Program-made: the position numbers and the translations under genes
Shown: positions 12,781-23,700 of the stretch, in pieces
How the letters are laid out: the number at the start of each line of letters is the position of its first letter
Position numbering within the stretch: position 1 is the stretch's first letter
Origin: Serripes groenlandicus
Lineage: Eukaryota > Mollusca > Bivalvia > Cardiida > Cardiidae
DNA length: 64,000 bases
NCBI GenBank assembly: GCA_031761405.1
Contig: JASEVX010000001.1
Coordinates: 24,333,346 to 24,397,345, forward strand
Direction: 5' to 3'
Notes under the pieces: generated by a model
Database searches by the model: none
Seen by the model: only the letters and a program-made list of their open reading frames with translations
What the model was told of the DNA's origin: nothing

Positions 12781-13191
12781 TGACAACCAAAACAAAACAA
12801 TGGTCCAGTTTATAAATAATTATTTCCAATAAATGTACATGGAAATTGGGTATGACCACAAGTTATAAGAATATAACAAATCAAAATATCCATACAATTT
12901 AGACAATGGCAAACAACCCATTTTTCTGGACTACAAAATATGAAATAAGCCGGGATCAAATTCCTCATTGAAAAGGAGCCATAAATTCATAAAAATATTG
13001 GTGGTTTGTAGCCAAGTCGAACTCTGTCTGTAATTTTAAAACGTGTTCCAATCCTCCATCCCCAAACTTCATTTGAGGTGGTTTAATCAGGGAGATATTA
13101 TGAGAGATTTTAAGACATGTTTTCTATGCCTATCTTCATCTGTAGTAAATAAATAAAGATTCACCTTCACTAAAATATACATTGAATTCAA
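12781..13191. other. Unassigned AT-rich DNA downstream of DRC5
   Basis: No gene or named repeat; this lies 3' of the DRC5 gene and may include its distal 3' UTR. Confidence 0.4.
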
Positions 13192-13197
13192 TTTATT
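13192..13197 (-). terminator. Candidate DRC5 poly(A) signal
   Basis: AATAAA on the minus strand about 210 bases after the DRC5 stop codon. It is one of few matches in this orientation close to the stop, but AATAAA is frequent by chance in such AT-rich DNA. Confidence 0.3.
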
Positions 13198-13406
13198 TTC
13201 ATTTAACACAATAGTTCATATAAAAATGTGTATCATGATATATATGTATAGTTAATTTCTTCTGGGTCATATACAGTCAAACCTCATAAAATGCACTTTT
13301 TTTTCATTATCAACAATTGCTTATCAATATATAACAAAATTGCATTAAAACAGAGCAATAATCTCTGTTAAACATTTTATAGCAATAAACACAGTTTTCC
13401 AATATT

Positions 13407-13637
13407 TTAAGCCTTTTGCTTATCAGCAGGTTTGAATCTGTGTGCAGCTTGTGGCTTTATCTTCTTGGACAGTATGGGCTGTTCAATCATCATACTTTCC
13501 CGCTCCTTTTCCTGGTTAGCGTGAAGCCTTTGATTGATGCAGTACTCCGATTCTTGCCCACATTCAGTCAGGCGAAGGTCCATGGTAGTAATGGTGGAAT
13601 TCTCCTCCATTCCTTCCTGTAGTTGTTTACCTCCATC
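13407..13637 (-). CDS. TCTE1: DRC5 coding exon 4 (residues 453-528, stop)
   Basis: 231 nt. Acceptor AATTCAG|GAT. Begins DGGKQLQEGM, aligning with the last LRR of vertebrate DRC5, and ends in a Lys-rich tail (FKPADKQKA) before TAA. A 26-bp minisatellite starts a few bases upstream of its acceptor. Confidence 0.94.
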   Translation of the reverse strand, partial: DGGKQLQEGMEENSTITTMDLRLTECGQESEYCINQRLHANQEKERESMMIEQPILSKKIKPQAAHRFKPADKQKA

Positions 13638-16600
13638 CTGAATTGTAAATAGATACAACTATAAAACATTGTACACAGATACACTATAAAATAATGTACA
13701 CAGATACAACTTATAAACAATGTACACAGATACAAATTATAAATAATGTACAAATATATAAATATGAACCAATTTACACGCATACAAATATAAACCAATT
13801 TACATGGATACAAATATAAACCAATGTTCACAGATACAATTATAAAATAATGTTCACAGATACAACGTATAAACAATTTACACAGATAAAACTTATAAGC
13901 AATGTTCACAGAAACAACTTATAAATAATGTACAAAAATATAAATATGAACCAATTTACATGGATACAAATATAAACCAATGTTCACAGATACAATTATA
14001 AAATAATGCTCACAGATACAATTATAAAAATAATGTACACAGTTACAACTTTTAAACAATGTACACAGTTACAACTTTTAAACAATGTTACAACTATAAA
14101 ATAAAGATACAATATAATTTTACTTGTATCACAGTGTTTCCTGAGTTAATTGCAGTACTACAGATAAATTTATACAAGTGAGCCGCGATAGATCAGTCGA
14201 TAGCGATAAAGGCAATCAAACTAGGGATTGCGGGTTCAAACCTAGGCTTGGCCATTCATTTTTTCAAACGGTTGAAAAAGCAATTGTAATTAGCCCCAGT
14301 CGTTTTCCACAAATTGGCTTATGAGTCTTATGTGAGAAGGTCGCCATTTACCTGGGAAGAATTATCTGTAGAGAACTGCTCTAATTGTTAGATGAACAGA
14401 CCATTGTGAAATAAATGAAATAGAGGTGAAATTGGCGTTTAACTCCAATCAATCAATCAGTTGAAAGGTTTTTCCCTAAAACCTGAGAACCAAGAAGGGA
14501 AGCCCTAACTACCATTTTAAAGTCTATTTTATAATTGGTGGTCAAACCAGGTAATCATTACTCCACTGACAGTTTAACATAAACCAGTATGCACAGATGT
14601 ATGAATACAAATCAGTGTAAAGAGATGACAGAGGGTAAAAATGTGATATTGATACAGAATTAAAAACATTGTGAGAATGGGAGGAAATTAGCAATTTCTC
14701 CTCTTTAAACAATTTAGTTTTTAAACAAATAAGTACTACCAAAGGCATGAAAAGTCATCAAGATTTCTATTACAAGACAGGATATAAAGAGCGTTACTTA
14801 CCGGCCCAAGTCTGTTACAGGACAGGTCAATAGATTTAAGGGTCATATTCTGTAATACAACGCTGGACAGAATGGAGGCTGTCGGCTCTGCCATCTCATT
14901 GCTACCAAGGTTGATCTCCCTATAGGAAAAGTCAATAATAATATCTTTGATGATTTTTTAACCTTCTCTTTCCAAAATAATTATAACACATCTGCAGAAG
15001 ACAACTTTGAGGATATTTTGGGGGAAAATATTGAAAATATCTAAAAATAAGAAAGTTTGATAAATGAACTGAGTTAAAAATATTACTGTAGAAATAAAAA
15101 ATTCTCATTGTGAGCAATTTCTTCTTTTATCTCATTTTTTTTCAATTGCATGAAAACGCATTTGCATGTGGAAAATGGCTATACCATTATTATCTAAGCT
15201 GTGAGCTGTTGGTTCATACACCTATAACCTCTGTCAGCTGCTTTGACAAAAAACTGCGCCAATTTTTTTTAAAGAGAACCACAAAATTTATAGTGTACTT
15301 TCTAGAGAGAGTGTAGAAAATTGTGATCAAAGGAATTATTACTCCTGATGAGTTAGTATCATATCTTCAGCAGATAAATTTTGAAAACATGGTGAGATAA
15401 GAGGAAACTACTCATAATGAACAAATTATAACAATACGGCTAATACATGTTTATATATTTACAAAATTTGTTTCAAACCACTGAAAGTAACTATTTGACC
15501 TGTGATGTTATACCTGCTGACTGTTTTTAAGCATTTCCCACATACAGACGCTTTCCGACTTCTCTGCAACAGAAGACTTTGGAAACATTAACGCTAAAAG
15601 AGCAATTACTCCCAATGAGCATTTTCTAATTTTGCCAAAATGTTTTCAACTCTTTACAATAATTACACTTTCATTTATAGAAATATCCCATAATTTTGTC
15701 TAGATTTTTCCCCTCATATCGACGCTTTCTGACACCTCAGCAGCAGACAGCTTTTTGAAAACATAGTGACAAAAGAAGAAATTGCTCAATATGAGCAATT
15801 TCCCCCTTTGCCACAACGTTTACCACTTTTAGTCATAGATTAATCCATTCAAATAGAGATTTTCTATTTTTTGACAAAATATGTTCAGTTGTCTGCTGCA
15901 GAATTGTCGTATGAGGGAAAGGGATAAGCCAGTGCATGAAAAAAGGTACGAATTGGCCTTTAATTATGAACAGAATAAAATCAGATCTACACTGTTCACA
16001 TAGTACTTACACAAGCTTGTTCGAAAATTCAATTAATCTGTGTAGATTATTGACTTTTAACTTTTTTCATGCACTGGATTATTTGATACTTAAACCCTGT
16101 GTTGTGGGTACCTTAAATGTTTGTTTCAGTGAGACAATTCATTTGGGTATTACAGCATAAGGTATGTTTTCTTAATGAGGGCGATATATAGAACCTTAGT
16201 TATAACAGAAAACGATGACTAACCTGAGAGTGGCATTTTTCAACAAAGATCTACAAATTGCCTGACCCCCTTCGTCTCCAAGTCTGTTCAGCCGTAAGTT
16301 CAGACTCAACAGTGTTGTATTCTTGGTGAGGGCGTGAGCAATGGCCTGGGCCCCGGTGGATCTAATTTGGTTATCGCAGAGATTTAACTTCACCAGCTGA
16401 CTGTGGTTATTGATGAATTTACCCACAGCTCTAGCCCCGCGATCTCCGATGATGTTGTGGGACAGGTCAAGTTCCGTCAATCCTGGATGATCAAGGATGT
16501 GACTGATAAGTACTCTGACCTTATCGTCGTCCACTTTACTCCTGTGTAAACAAAACACTTTGAGGTTTTTACAGGCAGCGATACATTGCGCCAATTGTAA

Positions 16601-18095
16601 ACAGTCCCTGGCGGTAAACTGGAACAGATTCCATTCAAAGTTCATACCACAGTCTTTCACACCGTACGTAACATGTAATTCTTCTAGATTTGGGAGTTGT
16701 TTCAGTACAGGACCAAAATTGAAATGATCACATTCGGGTTCATCACCAGCGTCACTTCCAGCATCGGAGGCATCGTCAAAGTCCGGGCCTTTTGGGGCTT
16801 CACGAACTGGTGGAAGCAACTGGCGAATCTCTAATTTCTTAACAAAATTAGCAGAAAGAGGGAGAGCTTCATTTAAATTTGTTGTATCTGTTGTTTCAGG
16901 TATAAAGTGTTCAATGATGTCCTGTAAGTTTCTTTCAAAGTACATCCTCTTCCAGCTATCCCCAAAAGCTGATATATCACAAATCTCCCATCTGGCTTTG
17001 CAGCATCTTTTCCAATAGCCTTCATCTGACACAAGATTAGCTGTGATTTTTAATGGAACATCCGTCGAGATTTTCTCAAGTACTTTGACTTTGTGTTTAG
17101 GCAACAACCCATCCAAAATTGATGAATTATCTGTACAAAAACATAAAGATATATCTTCAAAAATAGAAAAAGTTGTTATCTATCAAATGTCTGAAGGTGG
17201 CACATCTATACAATTGTAATAACTAATTACTGTGACAGAAACATTTTTTGATGTGATAATGTCATTCGTAATTTGATTTAAATTCATGACATTTTGTTTA
17301 TTAATAGATCCTTTTCCAGACGCATTTGATGCATTCTGCAGGAGACACTTGGATGAGCAAAAATAATAGAAATTAATTACCAACTACGTTTTACAAATCT
17401 AAAAATGATTAAGAACCATACAAAAAGTAAGCGTATTTCAGTTTAACCCCATTTTCAACAATAATTAAGTTACATCACTGTACCTAATTCACCTATGCAT
17501 GTGTATCCTGGCTTTCTCACACAGGTCTGTGACCAGTACTCCATTCAACATTCTTTCCATGTAACGACGCTTCTGCAGCAGACACTTTTTGAAAACATTG
17601 TGGCAAAAGGAGAAATTGCACAATTTTTTAACTATATTTGATTTATAATCAAACTTTCACTTATGGAGATTTTTCATGTTTCTGTCAATATGTCATCTGC
17701 TGCAGATTTGTTGTATGTGGGTCAAGGTTGATTGAATAGTAATAAAACATCAGATATATCTTACTTTCAAAGTTACTGATGACATGTTTCAAGCTCAGCT
17801 CCACCAATAGAGGGACTGTTGCGAGTGACCACTCTGGATCCTCAGCAATGATTCGTCTCATGTTTCTCCAGTCTGCAGCTGGATTTTCAGCTGCCTCAGG
17901 AGCTGGGGTATGAGATGCGCTTGCCTTCTTTGTATCACTTTTTCCACTCTTTTTAGACTGGGCTGATCCCATCCTGGATGGGGGTTTAGACCCAGTCTGA
18001 CTTTTTGGTCCACTTTTCTGACTCTTGGCATCATCTCCATTGGCGTCTTCCTCTCCTTCCCTTGGAGTTCCATCTGTAATAGGTGGTTCAGCCAT
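13407..18095 (-). CDS. TCTE1: Dynein regulatory complex subunit 5 (TCTE1/DRC5), 4 coding exons
   Basis: The product is an LRR subunit of the nexin-dynein regulatory complex, which links doublet microtubules and controls dynein in motile cilia and sperm flagella. Four exons (18095-17765, 17130-16224, 14919-14802, 13637-13407) join with phases 1, 2, 0 to give 528 residues; vertebrate orthologues are about 500. A Ser/Lys-rich disordered N terminus (about 10-70) precedes the family block RRIIAEDPEWSLATVPLL (80-97). An acidic loop (DFDDASDAGSDAGDEPE) lies at about 227-243, then VKDCGMNFEWNLF (268-280). Ribonuclease-inhibitor-type LRRs run from about 298 to the end (for example LTELDLSHNIIGDRGA). 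The last exon carries LRLTECGQESEYCINQ. Start chosen because the methionine opens the conserved exon and a T-rich tract plus TTTTAG stands directly before it, implying an upstream non-coding exon. Every key block is intact. Confidence 0.95.
13650..14108. repeat. Minisatellite in DRC5 intron 3, unit about 26 bp
   Basis: About 17 imperfect copies of a unit like AATGTACACAGATACAACTT plus ATAAAC, some with ATGGATACAAATATAAACCA. It begins about 13 bases from the exon 4 acceptor, so in the transcript it occupies the branch-point and polypyrimidine region. Confidence 0.9.
14182..14460 (+). mobile_element. tRNA-derived SINE, plus orientation, in DRC5 intron 3
   Basis: Head GCCGCGATAGATCAGTCGAT with B-like box GGTTCAAACCT, then a body ending GGCGTTTAACTCCAATCAAT. 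The tail ends in TCAA repeats. It is the reverse orientation of the copy at 636. Confidence 0.7.
14802..14919 (-). CDS. TCTE1: DRC5 coding exon 3 (residues 413-452)
   Basis: 118 nt. Acceptor TTTTCCTATAG|GG, donor GGGCCG|GTAAGT. Encodes one and a half LRRs: EINLGSNEMAEPTAS, then LKSIDLSCNRLGP. Too short to stand out as an open frame; found by homology and splice phase. Confidence 0.92.
15530..15704 (+). mobile_element. Partial TTAA MITE
   Basis: Left and central part only (TTTCCCACATACAGACGC onward); the right end is missing where the next copy begins. Located in DRC5 intron 2. Confidence 0.7.
15705..15926 (+). mobile_element. TTAA-CCCTTTCC hairpin MITE (family reference entry)
   Basis: Family structure, from about fifty copies: terminal CCCTTTCC(C/A)CATA in inverted orientation, flanked by TTAA; arm A reads GACGCTTTCTGACGCCTCTG then CAGCAGACG, arm B reads ACAATTCTGCAGCAGACGAC; a central stem AGAAATTGCTC / GAGCAATTTCT; total about 225-230 bp; no coding capacity. 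The TTAA target and CCC start are what piggyBac superfamily elements show. Here '+' means arm A is on the left. In this copy the right end reads GGGATAA and the left TTAA is decayed. Confidence 0.85.
15929..16078. mobile_element. Small foldback MITE with CCAGTGCATGAAAAAAG ends
   Basis: CCAGTGCATGAAAAAAGGTA at the left and TAACTTTTTTCATGCACTGG at the right are near-perfect inverted repeats, 150 bp end to end. Internal sequence is AT-rich with a second weak inverted repeat (ATCTACAC / GTGTAGAT). Confidence 0.8.
16090..16165. repeat. Diverged copy of the GTGGGTACTCAAAAG palindrome
   Basis: AACCCTGTGTTGTGGGTACC...TCAGTGAGACAATTC matches the palindrome family best seen at 26527 and 60103, with several changes. 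It ends about 60 bases from DRC5 exon 2. Confidence 0.6.
16224..17130 (-). CDS. TCTE1: DRC5 coding exon 2 (residues 111-413)
   Basis: 907 nt. Acceptor TTTTTGTACAG|AT, donor CTCTCAG|GTTAGT. Largest exon, with the central conserved domain (CCKARWEICD, GDSWKRMYFER) and the first four or so LRRs. Confidence 0.94.
17563..17728 (+). mobile_element. TTAA MITE, truncated left end
   Basis: Arm A starts at GACGCTTCTGCAGCAGAC; the central stem has lost its second half. The right end (TGTATGTGGG) is about 37 bases from the DRC5 exon 1 donor. Confidence 0.75.
17765..18095 (-). CDS. TCTE1: DRC5 coding exon 1 (residues 1-111)
   Basis: 331 nt from ATG to donor AAA|GTAAGA. The acceptor TTTTTTTAG abuts the ATG, so this is probably the second transcribed exon. 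The first part is low-complexity; the last 35 residues hold the conserved AEDPEWSLA block. Confidence 0.92.
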
Positions 18096-18164
18096 CTAAA
18101 AAAAGAAAATAGTACTGTTTATACAGACTTAGCGAATAGTCATGTTTTTCAGTCTGTATTGATC

Positions 18165-18402
18165 TTATCCCTTTCCCATATAATTTTTTATAGAAGAATT
18201 CTCATGCCTCTGCAGCAGACTACTTTTGAAAACATTGTGACAAAAGGTGATATTGCTCATGATGAGAAATTTCTCCTTTTTGCAACAATGTTTTCAACTC
18301 CATCCAATAATTCTACATTAATGAATAGAAATTTTCCGCATGTTTGCATAGATCTTTTCAGAGTCGTCTGCTGCAGATTTGTTGTATGTGGGAAAGGGTC
18401 AT
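18165..18402 (+). mobile_element. TTAA MITE just upstream of DRC5 start
   Basis: Runs from TTATCCCTTTCCC to GGGAAAGGGTCA, about 70 bases 5' of the DRC5 ATG, thus in its 5' intron or promoter-proximal DNA. The terminal TTAA is mutated on both sides, indicating age. Confidence 0.8.
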
Positions 18403-18443
18403 TTAGATGTATCTGTTGATGTTTCAGATATGACTCATAATCT

Positions 18444-18774
18444 TAACCCTTCCCACATGCAGACACATATTGATGCAACTGCAGCAGATGACTTTCAAAA
18501 CCATTATGGCAAAGGGAGAAATTTCTCATATATCAAGCGATTCCTGTCAGAGCCTTGTAAAAAGTATATATAAAATTCTAAAAAGCAGGAGATATCACAG
18601 GCTGAATGCAAAGTGGTTGTAACTTCGCACAAAACGTGCAATTTCTCCCTTTGACACAATGTTTTCCACTTTTAGTCATAGGCTATCCATTCAATTATAG
18701 AGATTGTCTATTTTTTGACAAAATATGTTCAAAGTTGTCTGATGCAGAATTGTCGTATGAGGGAAAGGGTTAAA
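18444..18774 (+). mobile_element. TTAA MITE split by about 90 bp of other sequence
   Basis: Left half (TTAACCCTTCCC to about 18540) and right half (18630 to GGGAAAGGGTTAA) have both termini. The intervening bases do not match the family. Confidence 0.7.
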
Positions 18775-20083
18775 GTAAGCAATATTATGTTTGTTTGATT
18801 AGGTGCATTTCACACATTTTTTCAACAGAATTTCAGATATATTACAATGTTTAATGGTTACTTCACCTTTATTACTGGTCTTATTCATCCTGACAACATG
18901 AATTTGGCATAATACTATCAAGCAACCCTGAGCGTCAAGACTTAAGCCATTAATACCATTTTTAAAGAGCATTATTATTTAAATCAAATCAAAATGAATA
19001 AGTTTAACCACTATTGAGTAAAGTCAATCCGACTTAAACTTGAACTACTTGCTGCAAAGCAATTGACAGGTTGATTACGATTGATAGGCGCTTGTCATGG
19101 TCAAACAACAGACATTTTACTCCAGAGGTAAGTGCTGTACCAAATTGTTACTGAGGCAGCTATATTATAACTGATCAACTCAAGTCACTTCTTCTGAAAA
19201 TGATTACACTTGTAATAGATAATTTATCAACAGAACACCGATTTTTTTTTAATGTAAAACATTATAGGTCATGTAGGTGTGCTGTTTTTCGAATAAGAGT
19301 AAATGATATTGATGATCAATGCATGTTTTGAAAATTTTGCCTTATTCGAAATTGACGAATTTTGCTTAACAATGAGTCATTTTCAACTTCTGATTGGTCC
19401 ACTGCTTGAAATGATTTGCAAATGTGTATTGATTTATATCAAACAAATTTCTGAAACAAAAAGTTGTAAAAAACAAACTTGTTTTCTCTTTCCCGAACTT
19501 CAGTGTAGAGGTGGAAAATTGAAGCTAAAATACATACATATAAGATAATGAACAACCTGAATCAGTAATAACACTTATAAACTTTAATTATGTTCTAAGG
19601 TTATTTGACATTGCCATATATATTATAAATAAATCGTTTAATTTGATAATGAATAAAATTTACCCTGCTGAGGTGATCGTTGCTATGGTACACTATATTT
19701 GGTAACCGGATTTCCTTCTGTAAGGCGAGTAAATTGGGAAACCAGCTCATCTACCGGAAACGGAAATAAAATTCCAACAACAACAACAAGGCCATTCACT
19801 GTTAGATTTCTAATATTTCAACTAAAGTTTTAAACTTATTGGTTATCTATTTTGAAAAAGATTTATTAAATCGATTTATTATATGTTGGTTTTATGCAAC
19901 TGTATGTAATTTTGCCGATGACATCATCTAAAAAGGCGTCACATTGCATTTGTCCTTAGTTTTCGCGTTGTCTTTAAATTAACAAAATCAAATCGGTTAT
20001 ATTACATGAACAACAGTTATCTATCTCGAGGGAGCTGGTAATGTTTTACGATGATGTCGTGTCATTATGATCCTAAGAATTAC
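18775..20083. other. Intergenic spacer between DRC5 and RPAP1
   Basis: Both gene starts point away from here, so promoters and 5' non-coding exons of both genes may lie in this stretch. I see no TATA box or CpG-rich block I could defend; an (ACA)n-like run lies near 19787. Confidence 0.4.
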
Positions 20084-20292
20084 TTATTTAAATGTCAAGA
20101 TGTATTTGCATGGTCGAAAAATCTAGTTCTGTTTCTGTTCACAACAATATACGCTTCAACACCTTTTCGCAAAGATCAGTCAATTTGTGGAACAAACTTA
20201 CACGTGAAACTGTAAATGCCAGTTCACTAAATGTGTTTAAATCACTGCTCAACAAAGAAGATTGGAATGACAAGAAATTTCACCCATCTTAG
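20084..20292 (+). pseudogene. 3' tail of a non-LTR retrotransposon reverse-transcriptase ORF
   Basis: The open frame at 20092-20292 ends a protein with RFNTFSQRSVNLWNKLTRE and VNASSLNVFKSLL. This is the C-terminal signature of LINE ORF2 proteins (RxxxFsxRvVxxWNxLpxxvVxA.svnxFKxxLdkxw). Upstream parts are absent, as expected of a 5'-truncated insertion. It lies about 300 bases before the first RPAP1 coding exon. The LINE clade cannot be fixed from 67 residues. Confidence 0.75.
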
Positions 20293-20545
20293 GCGCGCAA
20301 ATGTCGGTTATATATAAAGAAGATTGAGAGAGGTCAATATAAGCTTAGGCTTAAGATGATGACCTAACATCAAGGTATCAAGGTTCTTGGCTTGGAATAT
20401 AGTGTGCCTTGCCATGATCTTGGTAATTGGTTGTAAACAGATACTGTACATGAATTCAATTTGATTTATTGACAATAGTTTTAAGTGGAAATGTTATGCC
20501 CTGCCTTTTAATTCCCAATTTTTGAAATAGTGTCACTGTTTATTT

Positions 20546-20588
20546 CAGAATTATTTAGTCCTCTGATCATAGGTCTTAAACATTAACA
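20546..20588 (+). promoter_or_regulatory. 3' splice site and 5' UTR segment before RPAP1 ATG
   Basis: CTGTTTATTTCAG|AA at 20548/20549 is a good acceptor 40 bases before the start codon, implying that the RPAP1 transcript has at least one upstream non-coding exon. The leader between has stops in frame with the ATG. Confidence 0.55.
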
Positions 20589-20769
20589 ATGATTAAAAGA
20601 CCAAAGCCTGGTGAGACAGAAGAAGACCTGTTAAAGTTCCAGAAACAATTTTTAGCAGAGAATTCCCAACCCTCAGCTCAGGTTGTGACCAAACCTGGTG
20701 AAAAACGTAAAAGCACAGAGTCGTCTTCAGCTACATTGTCTGATCATAGAGATGTCGTCAAAATTGACG
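20589..20769 (+). CDS. RPAP1: RPAP1 exon 1 (residues 1-61)
   Basis: 181 nt, donor GACG|GTAACA. N-terminal RPAP1 motif then a Lys/Ser-rich stretch and SDHRDVVKID. Confidence 0.93.
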
Positions 20770-23700
20770 GTAACATTTATTAAATTATTTCACAAGTGTT
20801 TTATTTAAACATGATCACCATTTCAAGCTTGAAACTTATATAAATCACTTCCCCTTTATTCTTTGTATATCCATTAATGGTATGCATGCTGTGGGTTCAG
20901 AGAAAACCAAAACATGCAATTATTCATTGAAAGATTTGAGCTATTTATACAATTAACAAATTTCACGAGAGAATTCTGATTGTGTCCTTCAAAATTGTTG
21001 ATTTACCATAGGTGTGTTAAATATCATGTTAAGAACATTACTTTAAACATATTATTGCCACTATACATACATGTACGAATTACAAACATATGAGTAGTAC
21101 TAAAGTCACAGAATAAACAGGCAAATGGGTTTCTCAACCTAAACAAGGCCATGTGATTATGAATCATGTTTTGAAAAGAGCACAATTGGAAGAAATGTTC
21201 TGATACACATAATGAAACTGGACAGTGCTTCAACAAAAGGAAAACAAGAGTCAACAAAAAAATAGAAATATATTTAGACCAATAACCTTGTACCTTGTGA
21301 TTACCAATTATAGCATTTACATATCTACAATTTCCCCTATTTTTTAAAATCAAAATTGTCTAAAAAGGTAAAACAGGGTTTTGAAATTTGAGTTGTGAAG
21401 TTGTACTGATTACTCATTGTTTTGATCTTGATGTGTGTAAGCTTGACCTTTTTACCAGGGCTCTCACGAGGGGGCGATTTGGGCGAAGTGGTCGCCTAAA
21501 AGTTTCTGACTTCGCCCATTCACTCGATCAAAGCGAAGTCGACTTCGCCCAAAATCTCAGTCAAAGCGAAGTTGACTTCGCCGACAATTTTGTCCTAGCA
21601 TCGGACACTGTTAAAATGATCACGGTCACGCACCATGTCGAATCGATGTAGGCCTATACAGTTCGATATACACAGTTGCGTAATCAGTTATTTGACAACT
21701 GAGAGTGTATATCCATTAAAAGCTGAAGAATCGAATCATTTAACACACACAATGACGTAGAACCAATCAAAATCGTGCACTTTAGTCTAATTTGCATAAT
21801 CAAAGTACCGAATGTCATATCAAATAGTATGACGCCCCCTGATAAAACATTAAATACGTATCCGATGTAAATGAGATGGAAGTCGAATTATGTTTTAACC
21901 CTTTCAATAGTATAAATAATATTATGAATCTATTCATGGTTTAATGAGATAATCGTCTTCAATAATTGAGAAAATGAGATTTTTTAGAGATTTTTTTAGG
22001 GGTTTCATAATAAATGCTGTAGCATGGGGGTGTCATACTATTTGGAATTAACCAATCAAAAGACAATACCTCAATTCTACTTGTAAAGAGTGTGTATGTT
22101 TAGCCGATACAAATAATTTACGTTGTTTATGACACTTACGACAGACTAATTTACAAAATGCCTGAAACCTTTACACGGCGAGTAAAATGTAGCTTCATTA
22201 ATTATATTTCGGCGACTTTAGAACACAATGTTCGGATCGCAAACCCGATACAAATAATTTACATTGTTTATGACACTTACGACCGACTTCTTTATAAAAT
22301 GCCTGACACACGGAATGGCGAGTAAAAGGTAGCTTCATTAATAATTTCTGCGACATTAGAACATAATGTTCGGATCGCAACTACTCTTAGGGAAAAACAA
22401 TTTTAGAACTTCATGTGATAATCATAATTAAAATAAAATAATAAAACATTCATCTTTGTTTAAGTAAATGTGTTCTATCCCAAACGATGCGATGCGGTTA
22501 CGACGCGTAACGACACAAAAAGAGATGTAATTTCTCCCTTAAGTCTCCCCACTTCTCCCTAAAGTCTCCCCACTTCGCCCTAAATTGCCCGGAGGGGGAA
22601 GTCACTTCTCCCTAAAATTTAAGCCTAGTGAGAGCCCTGTTTACACATTTAATATAGACATCTGGTGATAAGTGTTTGTTTCGGTTACAAGAAACGCCCA
22701 AATACATCTTCAGCACACGATATATAGTACACATATTTGAAAATATGTTATCAATATTAGGAAAGATGACATAAAAAAGTTATTACAACATGATTATGCT
22801 TTAAAACAAACAGAATATTAAGACCAAAATATATTTGCTGTCATACAATGGCAGTCTAAAAGCCTAGTAACACATCCACATGGTACCAAACTGTTATTGA
22901 ATTGAACATTTCACAATTTCATCCACAGGCAAAGGTGACAAGTCACTAAAATACTGTTAATAAACTTGATTAAAGGTGTGAAACGAATGCACACCAGACT
23001 GTTAGATATGATAAAACCCAAAACAAAACAAAGTAATTTTCAACACTTTTTAAAAAAAATGAACAATACAATACTTAATTTTATGATAATGTGGTTTAGT
23101 TTACATAGAAACATATTTATTACATTTAAGGTGTATTTAATGTGTATTTGCGTAGATATGGGTGAATGTGTAACCCGTTTGTTTTATTGTTATTAGATAT
23201 ACCAGAGCAGACTGGGGTAACCCAACAGGTGGCACCAGCCAAGAAATCCAGATTTAAAACACTTATAGATGAAAGAAAAAAACAGAAAAAGGAATCAGTT
23301 GAACAGGCTGGTGATGTCATTGATGGTAACATTTTAGTATGTAGTTATACATTTCAACCTGTATATAAAGACCATTTGAGGAAAGAGAACAGTCTGGCCT
23401 TTGTTCACAGGTGGTCTTTAATTACAGGGTCATTTATGCAGAAAATGATTAATTGGAAAATTAAAAGTGTGGTTTTAGACAGGGAATTGCTAAACAAAGG
23501 TGGTCTTTAGTGCAGGTTTGACTAATATTATGCATGAACACCTCGGCTATTCTGTAAAATGACCACTACTCATTGTGTACTGGATTATTTGTTAGTACTA
23601 ACTAGAACACCTTCATCAGTAACTGCAACATAGTATTTTAAATGCATTCTAATTTTAATCTTATTTCCAAGTTATGCATATGGTCATTCAGCAATTGTGT

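Noticed and set aside
17858..18073. Alternative 71-residue minus frame overlapping DRC5 exon 1
   Set aside because: It is a shadow of the DRC5 frame in low-complexity sequence.
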